Part shown: positions 18,548 to 25,053 of the stretch, in pieces
How the letters are laid out: each line of letters opens with the position of its first letter
Numbering within the stretch: position 1 is the stretch's first letter
DNA from: JAAFHB01 sp963675995
Lineage (GTDB): Bacteria > Bacteroidota > Bacteroidia > Bacteroidales > Prolixibacteraceae
Reading direction: 5' to 3'
Assembly (NCBI GenBank): GCA_963675995.2
Contig: CAXXIY010000002.1
Location: 1,798,001 to 1,862,000 of the forward strand
Length of the DNA stretch: 64,000 nucleotides
Notes under the pieces: model-generated
Told to the model about the DNA's origin: nothing
Databases searched by the model: none
Seen by the model: the letters and a program-made list of their open reading frames with translations, nothing else
Position numbers and translations under genes: made by a program

Positions 18548-18867
18548 AGATGATTTATCAATTACAAAGAGTTCAGAAGATCAACCGTATGATCAAATCT
18601 GCCAATACCGGTTCACCAAAAGAATTTGCCGATGAGCTTGGAATCAGCGAAAGCCATTTTCACAGGTATATTGAAGAACTCCAGGAGATGGGTATTCCAA
18701 TACTTTACAGCCGTTCAAGAAAGACCTACTATTATGAAAATAATGCAGAGCTATCTTTAAGCTACTCATTTAAAATCATCACCGAACAGGGAGCCAGAGA
18801 AATTATCGGGGGAGTTCAGAAAATCCCTTCGCTGCTTTTTTTTGAGAGTGTACAACCGTTACTTTGA
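18544..18867 (+). CDS. Small helix-turn-helix regulator of the peptide locus
   Basis: A protein of 107 aa. Residues about 5-60 form a winged-helix/HTH domain of the HTH_11 / DeoR-like type (LQRVQKINRMIKS, then GSPKEFADELGISESHFHR as turn and recognition helix), followed by IEELQEMGIPILYSRSRKTY as the wing. The C-terminal part is short with no ligand domain. Similar small HTH proteins are common beside bacteriocin-type peptide genes in Bacteroidota. It is translationally coupled to the exporter (ATGA overlap) and is followed at once by a palindrome (18869-18886) that could be its operator. Confidence 0.8.
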   Translation: MKMIYQLQRVQKINRMIKSANTGSPKEFADELGISESHFHRYIEELQEMGIPILYSRSRKTYYYENNAELSLSYSFKIITEQGAREIIGGVQKIPSLLFFESVQPLL

Positions 18868-18868
18868 T

Positions 18869-18930
18869 CGCGTAACGTTACACGCGCCAAAACCTGCAGC
18901 ACGCTAAAGAATGCAGGAATTCTGCTTTAG
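18869..18930 (+). promoter_or_regulatory. Palindromic leader region of the peptide genes (candidate operator/hairpin)
   Basis: Two inverted repeats lie between the HTH gene and the first peptide gene. CGCGTAACGTTACACGCG (18869-18886) contains the perfect 10-bp palindrome GTAACGTTAC. A second hairpin has arms CTAAA...GCAG (18904-18916) and CTGCTTTAG (18922-18930). Neither is followed by a good T-run, so an operator or mRNA structure is more likely than a terminator. Binding by the HTH protein is inference. Confidence 0.45.
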
Positions 18931-18951
18931 AAAATTTAATTTTTTGATGCT

Positions 18952-19125
18952 ATGAAAGAGTTAAATGAGAAGGAATTAAGGGAGGTGGAGGGAGGATTTT
19001 TTATTTTGCCATTTGCATTTGGATACATTGGTGGCGTAATTACTGGGGGATTAGTTGGTGAACTAATTCTTGATGGTCCAAAAAAGTGTTATGAAGATTT
19101 TATGGCAGGGTTGAATGATAGATAA
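18952..19125 (+). CDS. Double-glycine leader peptide, candidate bacteriocin peptide A
   Basis: A gene for 57 aa. The leader MKELNEKELREVEGG fits the class II pattern L-S/N-x-x-E-L-x-x-I/V-x-G-G. Cleavage after Gly15 would give a 42-residue core beginning FFILPFAFGYIGG. The core is hydrophobic and glycine-rich in its first half, with GxxxG motifs (GVITG, GGLVG), and charged in its second half with one Cys (CYEDF). This resembles one partner of a two-peptide bacteriocin. No lanthionine or other modification enzyme is nearby, so an unmodified peptide is expected. Peptide B follows after 17 bp, with an in-frame alternative start overlapping this stop (TAATG). Confidence 0.72.
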   Translation: MKELNEKELREVEGGFFILPFAFGYIGGVITGGLVGELILDGPKKCYEDFMAGLNDR

Positions 19126-19142
19126 TGTTTATAATAGAGATT

Positions 19143-19301
19143 ATGGAATCAAATGACCAATTTAATTTCATTGAATTATCTAAAATTGAGATGATTCAAA
19201 CGAATGGTGGAGGTGAATGGTTTAGGTGGTTAGGTCATAATGTCGGAGATTGGTTAGAAGCAATTTCTATAATTAATCCAAGCTTCATTACGACGCATTA
19301 A
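19143..19301 (+). CDS. Double-glycine leader peptide, candidate bacteriocin peptide B
   Basis: A gene for 52 aa from ATG 19143 (58 aa from ATG 19125, which overlaps the previous stop). The leader ends LSKIEMIQTNGG, again the LSxxELxxIxGG pattern. Cleavage after Gly23 gives a 29-residue core that starts GEWFRWLGHNVGDWLEA. The core has three Trp, an amphipathic look and a GxxxG motif (GHNVG). With peptide A immediately upstream and a strong terminator immediately downstream, the two form one transcription unit end. The shorter start is preferred because the leader then has normal length, but neither start has a strong ribosome-binding site. Confidence 0.7.
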   Translation: MESNDQFNFIELSKIEMIQTNGGGEWFRWLGHNVGDWLEAISIINPSFITTH

Positions 19302-19308
19302 TATGAAT

Positions 19309-19345
19309 ATTAGTCCGGCATTTATCCTGCCGGACTAATTTTATT
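19309..19345 (+). terminator. Strong Rho-independent terminator after the peptide genes
   Basis: A perfect 12-bp stem ATTAGTCCGGCA / TGCCGGACTAAT (19309-19320 and 19328-19339) with a 7-nt loop and a T-rich tail. It starts 7 bp after the peptide B stop codon. Confidence 0.88.
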
Positions 19346-19355
19346 TAGATTAGAA

Positions 19356-19841
19356 ATGGATAGAAAAATTATTTATCGTCTCGCAAAGTTAAATCCGGTA
19401 GCCTATCTAATTTTCTTTTTTATTGTACTGATGTTCGTTCAATTACCATTTTTATTGATCGATACTGACCTACAAAATTCTTCATTTGAAAAAATAAAAA
19501 GTGAATTAGGTTTGACTGGGATATTTGTAATTGCAGTATTTCTGGCACCAATTATAGAAACACTAATTTATCAGATTGTGATTATCGAAGGATGCAGGTA
19601 TTTTTTGAGAAAGTTTATATCTTTAAGATTCATTTGTGCCTTTTCAATTATGATTTCATCATTTGCATTTGCCTTCGATCATACTTACTCTGTGTATTAT
19701 TTTATTGGGGCTTTATGTACCGGAATTGTTTTTGCCGTTGTTTACATTATTTCCAAATACAGAAAGGAACCTGCATTTATTTTTCCTTTATTTCTACATG
19801 CTTTTTGGAATCTATTTGTGTTTGTAATTGATGACTTATGA
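19356..19841 (+). CDS. CPBP-family membrane protein, candidate immunity protein
   Basis: A protein of 161 aa with about four hydrophobic helices. It keeps the CPBP (CAAX protease / bacteriocin-processing) architecture. Motif 1 is the variant APIIETLIYQ rather than EExxxR, motif 2 has the His of FAFAFDH, and motif 3 has HAFWN. The Glu, both His and the Asn are retained, while the second Glu and the Arg are changed to Thr and Gln. Proteins of this family next to bacteriocin genes often give self-immunity or act in maturation. The position 10 bp after the peptide terminator suggests that role, which is inference. The DNA is visibly richer in A and T than the housekeeping genes. Confidence 0.78.
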   Translation: MDRKIIYRLAKLNPVAYLIFFFIVLMFVQLPFLLIDTDLQNSSFEKIKSELGLTGIFVIAVFLAPIIETLIYQIVIIEGCRYFLRKFISLRFICAFSIMISSFAFAFDHTYSVYYFIGALCTGIVFAVVYIISKYRKEPAFIFPLFLHAFWNLFVFVIDDL

Positions 19842-20015
19842 ATTTTCATTAATTCTTGCTAAGTAAATACAAAATTTAATCCATTATTATTTAATGTAGT
19901 AGCGGTCTTGGGTGTTGTTGAATTTGAATATTTTTTTATTCAAAACATGAACTGCTTTAAGCAATTTATTATTCAATTAAAGAAAAGGATTATTAATTCA
20001 AAAACTCATAAGGTC

Positions 20016-20177
20016 ATGGAAAAGAAAGTATTTAGAATTGTCGTTTGGTTTTTCAGTTGCTGTGCAGTTTTAATTCTTATTTCCGTAGTTTTGGAATTGG
20101 CAGGTTACAATAATGTCATGTATAAAATTGGTTATGTCATAGGACATTTTCTCAGAACTATCGTTAACTTGTTTTAG
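20016..20177 (+). CDS. Small single-pass membrane protein, unknown
   Basis: A product of 53 aa: a basic start (MEKKVFRIVV), one strong membrane helix (about 8-30, with SCCAVLILISVVLELAG), then a short tail with YKIGYVIGHFLR. The frame is open further upstream, but ATG 20016 with AAGG close upstream is the first sensible start. I do not recognise a family. It has no Gly-Gly leader, so it is not an obvious exporter substrate. Its place after the CPBP gene allows an accessory or immunity role, without direct evidence. Confidence 0.5.
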   Translation: MEKKVFRIVVWFFSCCAVLILISVVLELAGYNNVMYKIGYVIGHFLRTIVNLF

Positions 20178-20222
20178 GCCAATTTAAGGATTTCAGATTA
20201 AAGGAATATTTTTCTATTAGTT

Positions 20223-20422
20223 GAATGTCTTGAAGGCTTTGCCATCGAAGATGGGACAAAACGACCAAAAACTATAGAACCATTTTGGCAAATCCACCAT
20301 CCTAGAATAGAACATGCCAGGATACAACTAATTTCTCGAACAACTAAACTATCTGGGGATCTGATCCAAAAGACCTGAATCTTGTAAGACATGCAGCTTT
20401 AGCATGCAAAAGTCTGAAGTAA
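20223..20422 (+). pseudogene. Frameshifted coding relic, unrecognised
   Basis: From 20223 the plus strand reads a protein-like stretch (ECLEGFAIEDGTKRPKTIEP, continuing with HHPRIEHARIQLISRTTKL) that stops at TGA 20376. The overlapping frame continues with SDPKDLNLVRHAALACKSLK and stops at TAA 20420. This looks like one gene fragment broken by a small indel, with no start codon. I cannot name the family. Confidence 0.4.
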
Positions 20423-20538
20423 ACAAAACATTTTATTTGAACCGAGGCGACCGTACAATTGACTACATGGAGCATGCTGCCCGTTCAGGAAAACAAAATA
20501 TTTCTGATGGTCGCGAAGCAATTTATGTTTGTTTTTAA
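20422..20538 (+). pseudogene. Relic of a four-helix-bundle protein
   Basis: Plus strand, from 20431: FYLNRGDRTIDYMEHAARSG, then KQNISDG. This closely resembles the central helix region of the four-helix-bundle (S23/IVP-related, 'suffix domain') proteins common in Bacteroidota. There is no start codon, and the frame ends at TAA 20536 far short of a complete domain. Together with the preceding relic it marks a decaying segment. Confidence 0.55.
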
Positions 20539-20613
20539 TGGGTTTTTAAGTAAGGATCGACAGTGTCTTTTTATAATTTTGAAGAAAAAATCTGCACGAT
20601 AAAAATTCATTAA

Positions 20614-21303
20614 ATGTTTAAATTATCCGAATTCCTACATTTTTTGCACCACCCACACTTTAATCCATTAAACCGGGAAAAGACAAATATGCTCACTACT
20701 AGCATTAAGGTATATTTGGTCTTACTTTTGATGATCATTTTAGCCAATGTTATCAAAATCCTTATTTCTAAACTTTTTTTTACGGTGCCTGTAAATGAGG
20801 TAACCACCTTTTTTGAATCACTTAAAGATCATCATTTGCAATTCTTTATACTAGTTGCAATATTAGCACCAATCGCTGAAGAAATTATTTTCAGACTATC
20901 TCTTGTTTTTAACCCTGCCTATTTGGCAATTTCGTTTTCGCTACTGATCTCCTTGATCATCCATAAATTAACTTCTTTCTTGCCGGCTTTGATTTCTCTG
21001 GTACCGTTATTTTTTGTTTTCTACTATCTGGCAGTGCATTACAAATTATTAATCGATCGTTTATGGAATAAGCATTTGGGAGTTCTGGTCTATCTTTCTT
21101 CTTTGTCTTTTGGATTACTCCATATTGGTAATTATCAATTTGTGGAAACCTATCAATATTGTATTATTCCGGTGTTGATCTTTCCCCAATTAACAATGGG
21201 ATTTTTGTTATCTTTTGTACGCCTTTATTATAAGTATGGCATTCTGATTTGTATCCTTGTCCACATTATTATGAACGCCTTTTCAGTATCTCATTTTATT
21301 TGA
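20614..21303 (+). CDS. CPBP family intramembrane metalloprotease
   Basis: A protein of 229 aa with several membrane helices. All three CPBP motifs are intact: EExxxR in APIAEEIIFRLS, FxxxH in FGLLHIG, and HxxxN in HIIMNAF. The family cleaves peptides within the membrane, for example CAAX processing in eukaryotes, and many bacterial members are linked to bacteriocin maturation or immunity. It is the second CPBP gene within 1.3 kb of the peptide genes, but it is separated from them by gene relics. The link to the peptide locus is suggestive only. A housekeeping or orphan role is equally possible. Confidence 0.85.
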   Translation: MFKLSEFLHFLHHPHFNPLNREKTNMLTTSIKVYLVLLLMIILANVIKILISKLFFTVPVNEVTTFFESLKDHHLQFFILVAILAPIAEEIIFRLSLVFNPAYLAISFSLLISLIIHKLTSFLPALISLVPLFFVFYYLAVHYKLLIDRLWNKHLGVLVYLSSLSFGLLHIGNYQFVETYQYCIIPVLIFPQLTMGFLLSFVRLYYKYGILICILVHIIMNAFSVSHFI

Positions 21304-21411
21304 AATAAAATAGCAAAAATGCAACCTTATACCATTAATTTTCGTATATTTAATAAATTGATTTTTTGTGTAATAGAGTGATCAAAACAATTTATTTAAC
21401 ATTTAAAATTA

Positions 21412-22164
21412 ATGGTTATGGCAACAACGTCGGAAACTGGCCATGTTAAGAATCTGGCTAACTTTGATGAGTTAATCTCAAAAATCCTGGGTTACGGTCC
21501 CGATTACAATCCAACCAAAACCTCCCTTCGAACTGAATCATTGCAATCGACCTCTTTTTTGGCCCGCAAGGCGATTGATGCGGTGAATGACTTTCTTCCC
21601 CCTTATAGTAATGCAATTGCATCGCGTGAATTGGTCTTCGATCCGCTCAGTAAATTGGCCACCCGCATCCTGAATGCCCTCAAAGCAACCGATGCCCCTG
21701 CCCCCGTGATCGATAATGCGTTAACCTTGGTCCGTAAAATCCAGGGGAGACGTGCTACACCTAAGAAAACGGAAGAAGAAAAAAATGTACTCAAAGCGCA
21801 AGGGGCCGAAATCAAGGAGAAATCCTCCTCCCAAATGAGTTACAACAACCGGATGGAGAGTTTCGATAAACTGATCAAACTTTTATCGAGCCTCCCCATT
21901 TATAACCCAAACGAGACGGACTTGAAAACGGCCTCGCTCACAGCACTGTTGAATGACCTTAAAACTAAAAATTCTGCTGTCCTCAATGCAAATGCCCCGT
22001 TAAATAATGCCCGTTTATCGCGTAACAACCTTCTTTACAACGAAGTCACAGGCCTTGTCCATACAGCCATGAGCGCTAAAGCCTATATTAAATCGGTCTT
22101 TGGCGCCACAAGCCCGCAATACAAACAAGTCTCCGGCCTGTTATTTTCAAAAGCCAGGTCATAG
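21412..22164 (+). CDS. Hypothetical protein with two internal repeats
   Basis: A soluble, helical protein of 250 aa with no signal peptide or membrane helix. Two related halves are visible. The first (about 19-100) begins FDELISKILGYGPDYNPTKT; the second (about 150-250) begins FDKLIKLLSSLPIYNPNETD. A charged KKTEEEKNVLKAQG linker joins them. The start could be ATG 21412 or the ATG two codons later. I recognise it only as a Bacteroidota hypothetical protein of unknown role. A decayed relative of its C-terminal half lies at 62270-62470. The IS3 element begins 8 bp after its stop, so the 3' flank may have been altered. Confidence 0.7.
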   Translation: MVMATTSETGHVKNLANFDELISKILGYGPDYNPTKTSLRTESLQSTSFLARKAIDAVNDFLPPYSNAIASRELVFDPLSKLATRILNALKATDAPAPVIDNALTLVRKIQGRRATPKKTEEEKNVLKAQGAEIKEKSSSQMSYNNRMESFDKLIKLLSSLPIYNPNETDLKTASLTALLNDLKTKNSAVLNANAPLNNARLSRNNLLYNEVTGLVHTAMSAKAYIKSVFGATSPQYKQVSGLLFSKARS

Positions 22165-22211
22165 TTCAAATTGTCCTCTTCTGAAATAGCTTGACGTAAA
22201 AACAAGTTATT

Positions 22212-22616
22212 ATGGAAAAGTTAACACCAAACCTTACCGACAATATGGAAGGTTTCATTCAGGAAAAAGTTGATCTGAGCAAGTATGAAACGAGTTTTCG
22301 TCGCTGGTTGGTTATTGAGATTGAATCAGGTCGTATGAGTTGGCAGGAAGCCCGTTCCAGGTTCAATCTGCCTTATCATTTTGAGCTTTTATACAAGAAT
22401 TGGCAAAAGAAGTACAGTGATGATATTGTACTAACTTTGCCCCTTATGAGTGCAAAAGATAGGACAAACAATCAAGAACTGGAGAAAAGGATCAAGGAGC
22501 TCGAAAAGCAGCTTGAACTAAGTCAGATGAAGGTCGTTGCATTAAATACAGTGATCGATATCGCAGAGAAAGACTATAAGCTTGAAATAAGAAAAAAATC
22601 TGGTCTCAAGCAGTGA
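22212..22616 (+). CDS. IS3-family transposase OrfA (helix-turn-helix subunit)
   Basis: A protein of 134 aa. A DNA-binding helix-turn-helix region (MSWQEARSRFNLPYHFELL) is followed by a coiled coil (NQELEKRIKELEKQLELSQ) with leucine-zipper spacing, as in IS3/IS150 OrfA proteins. The end overlaps orfB by 4 bp. An A7 run at 22592-22598 should allow ribosomes to slip back one base and make the OrfAB fusion transposase. Confidence 0.88.
   Translation: MEKLTPNLTDNMEGFIQEKVDLSKYETSFRRWLVIEIESGRMSWQEARSRFNLPYHFELLYKNWQKKYSDDIVLTLPLMSAKDRTNNQELEKRIKELEKQLELSQMKVVALNTVIDIAEKDYKLEIRKKSGLKQ
22592..22598 (+). other. Programmed -1 frameshift heptamer of the IS3 element
   Basis: A AAA AAA in the orfA frame (codons AAA at 22593 and 22596) fits the X XXY YYZ slippery form. 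A -1 slip continues as IWSQAVSVLTQMY straight into orfB without meeting a stop. Confidence 0.75.
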
Positions 22617-23539
22617 GCGTACTAACGCAGATGTATCCGAGTAATACAATGACGGAACTTTGCGGACTGTTTGGGAATAGCCGTCAGGCCTGGTACGACA
22701 GCCAAAAGAGGCATGCTACCTCTGATATGCAGGAAGTTTTTATCCTTAAGCTGGCTAAAGAACTGCGGAAGGAACATAAACGAATGGGATCAGAGAAACT
22801 TCATCACCTGATCTCTCCCAGCTTACATGAACATGGTATTAAGTATGGTAGAGATAAGTTTTATAATTTGTTAGGTGAACATGGACTACTAGTTAGACGG
22901 CGCAAATACCGTCCGGCAACGACCAATTCAAATCATTTTTACCGCCGATACCCCAACAAGATAAGGGATTTAAAACTGGATAAAGCGGGTCTGCTTTGGG
23001 TAAGCGATATCACATATATCCGTACAAATTTTGGATTTGTATATCTGTCACTTATCACGGATGCCTACTCAAGAAAGATTGTTGGCTGGTGTCTTTGGCC
23101 CGATTTGACCAGCACAGGAGCACTTAATGCGCTTAGAATGGCAGTTGAAGCAGAAGAATTTTCATCCGGGTTGATTCATCATTCAGACCGAGGGATTCAG
23201 TACTGCTGCACCGACTATGTCGCCTTTTTACAAGGGTCAAAAATTGATATCTCGATGACCGAAAACGGCGATCCATATGAGAATGCTATCGCAGAGAGGG
23301 TCAATGGAATATTAAAAGACGAGTACGATTTACATGCCACCTTTACAGATTATCTTCAAGCCAATGAAGCAGTTAAATCCGCTGTAAACAAATACAATAA
23401 TCAGCGTCCACATGCAAGCTGTGACTACATGGTCCCCTCTGAAGCCCATCAAAGTATCGGAGAGATGAAAAAAAGATGGTATCCTAAAAAATGGCAAAAG
23501 TCATCTAACCATGCTATTGAAGATGCAAAGATAACCTGA
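22613..23539 (+). CDS. IS3-family transposase OrfB (DDE integrase)
   Basis: A protein of 308 aa counted from GTG 22613, probably made mainly as the OrfAB fusion. The rve integrase core is complete, with Asp132 in WVSDITYIRT, Asp192 in HHSDRGIQY and Glu228 in ENAIAERVNGILKDEY. The D-35-E spacing is typical of IS3 enzymes. An HTH_21-like segment (KYGRDKFYNLLGEHGLLVRR) precedes the core. It catalyses excision and insertion of the element. Confidence 0.93.
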   Translation: MSVLTQMYPSNTMTELCGLFGNSRQAWYDSQKRHATSDMQEVFILKLAKELRKEHKRMGSEKLHHLISPSLHEHGIKYGRDKFYNLLGEHGLLVRRRKYRPATTNSNHFYRRYPNKIRDLKLDKAGLLWVSDITYIRTNFGFVYLSLITDAYSRKIVGWCLWPDLTSTGALNALRMAVEAEEFSSGLIHHSDRGIQYCCTDYVAFLQGSKIDISMTENGDPYENAIAERVNGILKDEYDLHATFTDYLQANEAVKSAVNKYNNQRPHASCDYMVPSEAHQSIGEMKKRWYPKKWQKSSNHAIEDAKIT

Positions 23540-23549
23540 CCGGTCCCGC

Positions 23550-23630
23550 CTGCAACAAGGACAAGCCCTTCGGGTTTTGTGAAAAATCTCCACCCTTTGG
23601 GTTGTATTTTCCACAAAATCCTTGCAGCAG
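23550..23630 (+). repeat. Long imperfect hairpin at the 3' end of the IS element
   Basis: Nested inverted repeats: CTGCAACAAGGA against TCCTTGCAGCAG (outer), TTTTGTGAAAAAT (23575-23587) against ATTTTCCACAAAA (23606-23618), and ACCC/GGGT at the centre. It lies between the orfB stop and the proposed right end. From 23694 to 23944 the DNA is purine-rich without a supported gene. Confidence 0.5.
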
Positions 23631-23950
23631 ACAGCCTGTCAGATTTTTCAGTGCATATCAAAATCATGGAGTGGAAATCCAGCATTAAGGACAATCGTGT
23701 ATGAGAAAACAGGAATAAAAAACAGAAATCTGACCAGAATCAGGAATAAGAACCAATACTGAACCAGGAACAGGAACAACAAGAAACCTGTTGAAAAAAC
23801 AAGGAAGAAACTCCAGAATGAAGAAAAATGAAGGAAATATTTAAACATTAAAGAACAAATCAGGAATTAATTCTATGTTTGTCCACTATTCTACAAATTA
23901 GTATCAATCCTGTCAAGCTATTTTAGGGAAGGTCAAATTGGCAATTGACC

Positions 23951-24160
23951 GACTCTGTTTATAAAGCAGGTCACCCGGATTGTGATGTATTGGACTCAAT
24001 TTATAACGCTGGTCCCACGGATGGTGAAACAGGGGACTCAATTTATAAAGCAGGTCCCGCGGATAATGAAACAGGGGACACAATTTATCACGCTGGTCCC
24101 ACAGATGGTGAAACAGGGGACTCAATTTATAAAGCAGGTCCCACGCATTATGAAACGGCC
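23951..24160 (+). repeat. 42-bp tandem repeat, five units
   Basis: Five consecutive 42-bp units starting at 23951, 23993, 24035, 24077 and 24119, with no indels. In one frame each unit encodes a 14-residue repeat of the form DSIYKAGPTDGETG. The first unit is diverged. Units 1 and 3, and units 2 and 4, resemble each other most, giving an 84-bp higher-order period. Each unit contains GGGAC and GTCCC arms able to pair. Because 42 is divisible by three and no stop lies in the unit, several frames on both strands are open. The only start available in the repeat-peptide frame is a TTG at 23945, and that frame ends at TAA 24182. I therefore call it a minisatellite and not a gene. Confidence 0.8.
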
Positions 24161-24231
24161 TATTATTATGAGGACACAGATTAAGATTAATGAAGATCAA
24201 ATCAAAGAAGTTACAAAATAGTAATGTTTAA

Positions 24232-24265
24232 TTGATCATAACTTTAAGTAGTTTACCTAATTTTG
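24232..24265 (+). promoter_or_regulatory. Promoter of the transaldolase-like gene
   Basis: TTG (24232-24234), 23 bp, then TAATTTTG (24258-24265), a full match to TAnnTTTG. An in-frame TTG at 24263 lies inside this element, so translation should start at ATG 24284. Confidence 0.6.
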
Positions 24266-24283
24266 CCCAAAATATTTAACTTT

Positions 24284-24949
24284 ATGATTTACATGGCAGA
24301 CACAGCTGATTTGGACGAACTCAGAAGGCTGTATGTGTTTTTCCCGTTGGAAGGGGTAACAACAAATCCAACTATTTTAAATAATGCAGGATACAAACTT
24401 TCGGTTGCGATCGAAGGGATACAGGAGTTGGTTGGCTCCGGAATGGTGCATGTTCAGATGATCTCACCTGAATCGGACGACATGGTACGTGAAGCAAAAA
24501 AATACCGGAGTTACTTTGATTTTGGGGATAATTTTTATGCAAAAATACCTGTTACCGAGAATGGATTCAGAGCCATGCGCATACTTAAGGATGCCGGAAT
24601 CAATGTGACTGCAACGGCAATCTTTACACAACAGCAGGCTTTGGTGGCAATGAAGGCAGGAGCTGACTTTGTAGCCCCTTATGTGAGCCGTCTCGATAAT
24701 ATCTCCTCCCATGGGATTGAAGTGGTTGGCGATATTGTTAAAAACATTTTAGAGTATGATTTGAAAGGTAAGGTATTAGCTGCCAGTTTTAAAACCGTTG
24801 ACCAGATATACCGGGTTAGTATGGCCGGGGCACATTCAGCAACTATAGGCCCTGAGTTACTTCACCAGCTGATTAAACACCCCATGACCGATATTGGCGT
24901 AAAACAATTTGAAATCGATTCAGAAGGTCTTTACGATATCGAGTTTTAA
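24284..24949 (+). CDS. Transaldolase-like protein, fructose-6-phosphate aldolase type
   Basis: A TIM-barrel aldolase of 221 aa from ATG 24284 (MIYMADTADLDEL), the size of the short FSA/TalC subgroup. Motifs: GVTTNPTIL near the N-terminus, the Schiff-base lysine in YAKIPVTENG, TATAIFTQQQAL, APYVSRLDN, and AASFKTVDQI near the C-terminus. The family either cleaves fructose 6-phosphate to dihydroxyacetone and glyceraldehyde 3-phosphate, or transfers the three-carbon unit in the pentose phosphate pathway. Residues alone do not settle which. The gene has its own promoter and terminator. Confidence 0.9.
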   Translation: MIYMADTADLDELRRLYVFFPLEGVTTNPTILNNAGYKLSVAIEGIQELVGSGMVHVQMISPESDDMVREAKKYRSYFDFGDNFYAKIPVTENGFRAMRILKDAGINVTATAIFTQQQALVAMKAGADFVAPYVSRLDNISSHGIEVVGDIVKNILEYDLKGKVLAASFKTVDQIYRVSMAGAHSATIGPELLHQLIKHPMTDIGVKQFEIDSEGLYDIEF

Positions 24950-24968
24950 GGCTCCCAACTGTTTTAAG

Positions 24969-25007
24969 AAAAAGGATTTCAACATCAGGTTGGAATCCTT
25001 TTTGTTT
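24969..25007 (+). terminator. Terminator of the transaldolase-like gene
   Basis: A 15-bp stem AAAAAGGATTTCAAC / GTTGGAATCCTTTTT (24969-24983 and 24989-25003) with one G-T pair and a 5-nt loop, ending in a T-run. Confidence 0.88.
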
Positions 25008-25017
25008 TATAAATTTG
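24990..25017 (+). promoter_or_regulatory. Promoter of the DUF1801 gene
   Basis: TTG (24990-24992), 17 bp, TAAATTTG (25010-25017), an exact TAnnTTTG match. Its upstream part overlaps the preceding terminator. The start codon follows 36 bp later. Confidence 0.5.
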
Positions 25018-25053
25018 TACTTTATGTGGGTGCAATTTTAAATTTCGGAACCA

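Larger units (their letters stand above)
22172..23693 (+). mobile_element. IS3-family insertion sequence
   Basis: A unit of about 1.52 kb holding overlapping orfA and orfB with a -1 frameshift signal. The proposed ends are the short inverted terminal sequences TGTCCT (22172-22177) and AGGACA (23688-23693), with weak further similarity (CTG a few bases inward on each side). No convincing target duplication is seen in the flanks, so the ends are approximate. Both ORFs and the DDE residues are intact, so it may be active. A long imperfect hairpin fills the stretch after orfB. Confidence 0.7.

Noticed and set aside
23449..23694. Minus-strand 81-aa frame at the end of the IS element
   Set aside because: It overlaps orfB and the hairpin, without start context or recognised motifs.
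23951..24160. CRISPR array
   Set aside because: The repeats are contiguous 42-bp units with no unique spacers, and no cas genes are present.
23913..24200. Minus-strand 95-aa frame across the 42-bp repeat
   Set aside because: It is open only because the repeat length is a multiple of three and lacks stops. Codons and residues show no gene-like signs, and no start context is present.
24263..24283. TTG start extending the transaldolase-like protein by seven residues
   Set aside because: The TTG lies inside the TAATTTTG promoter element, so it would not be transcribed as a start; ATG 24284 gives the family-like N-terminus.
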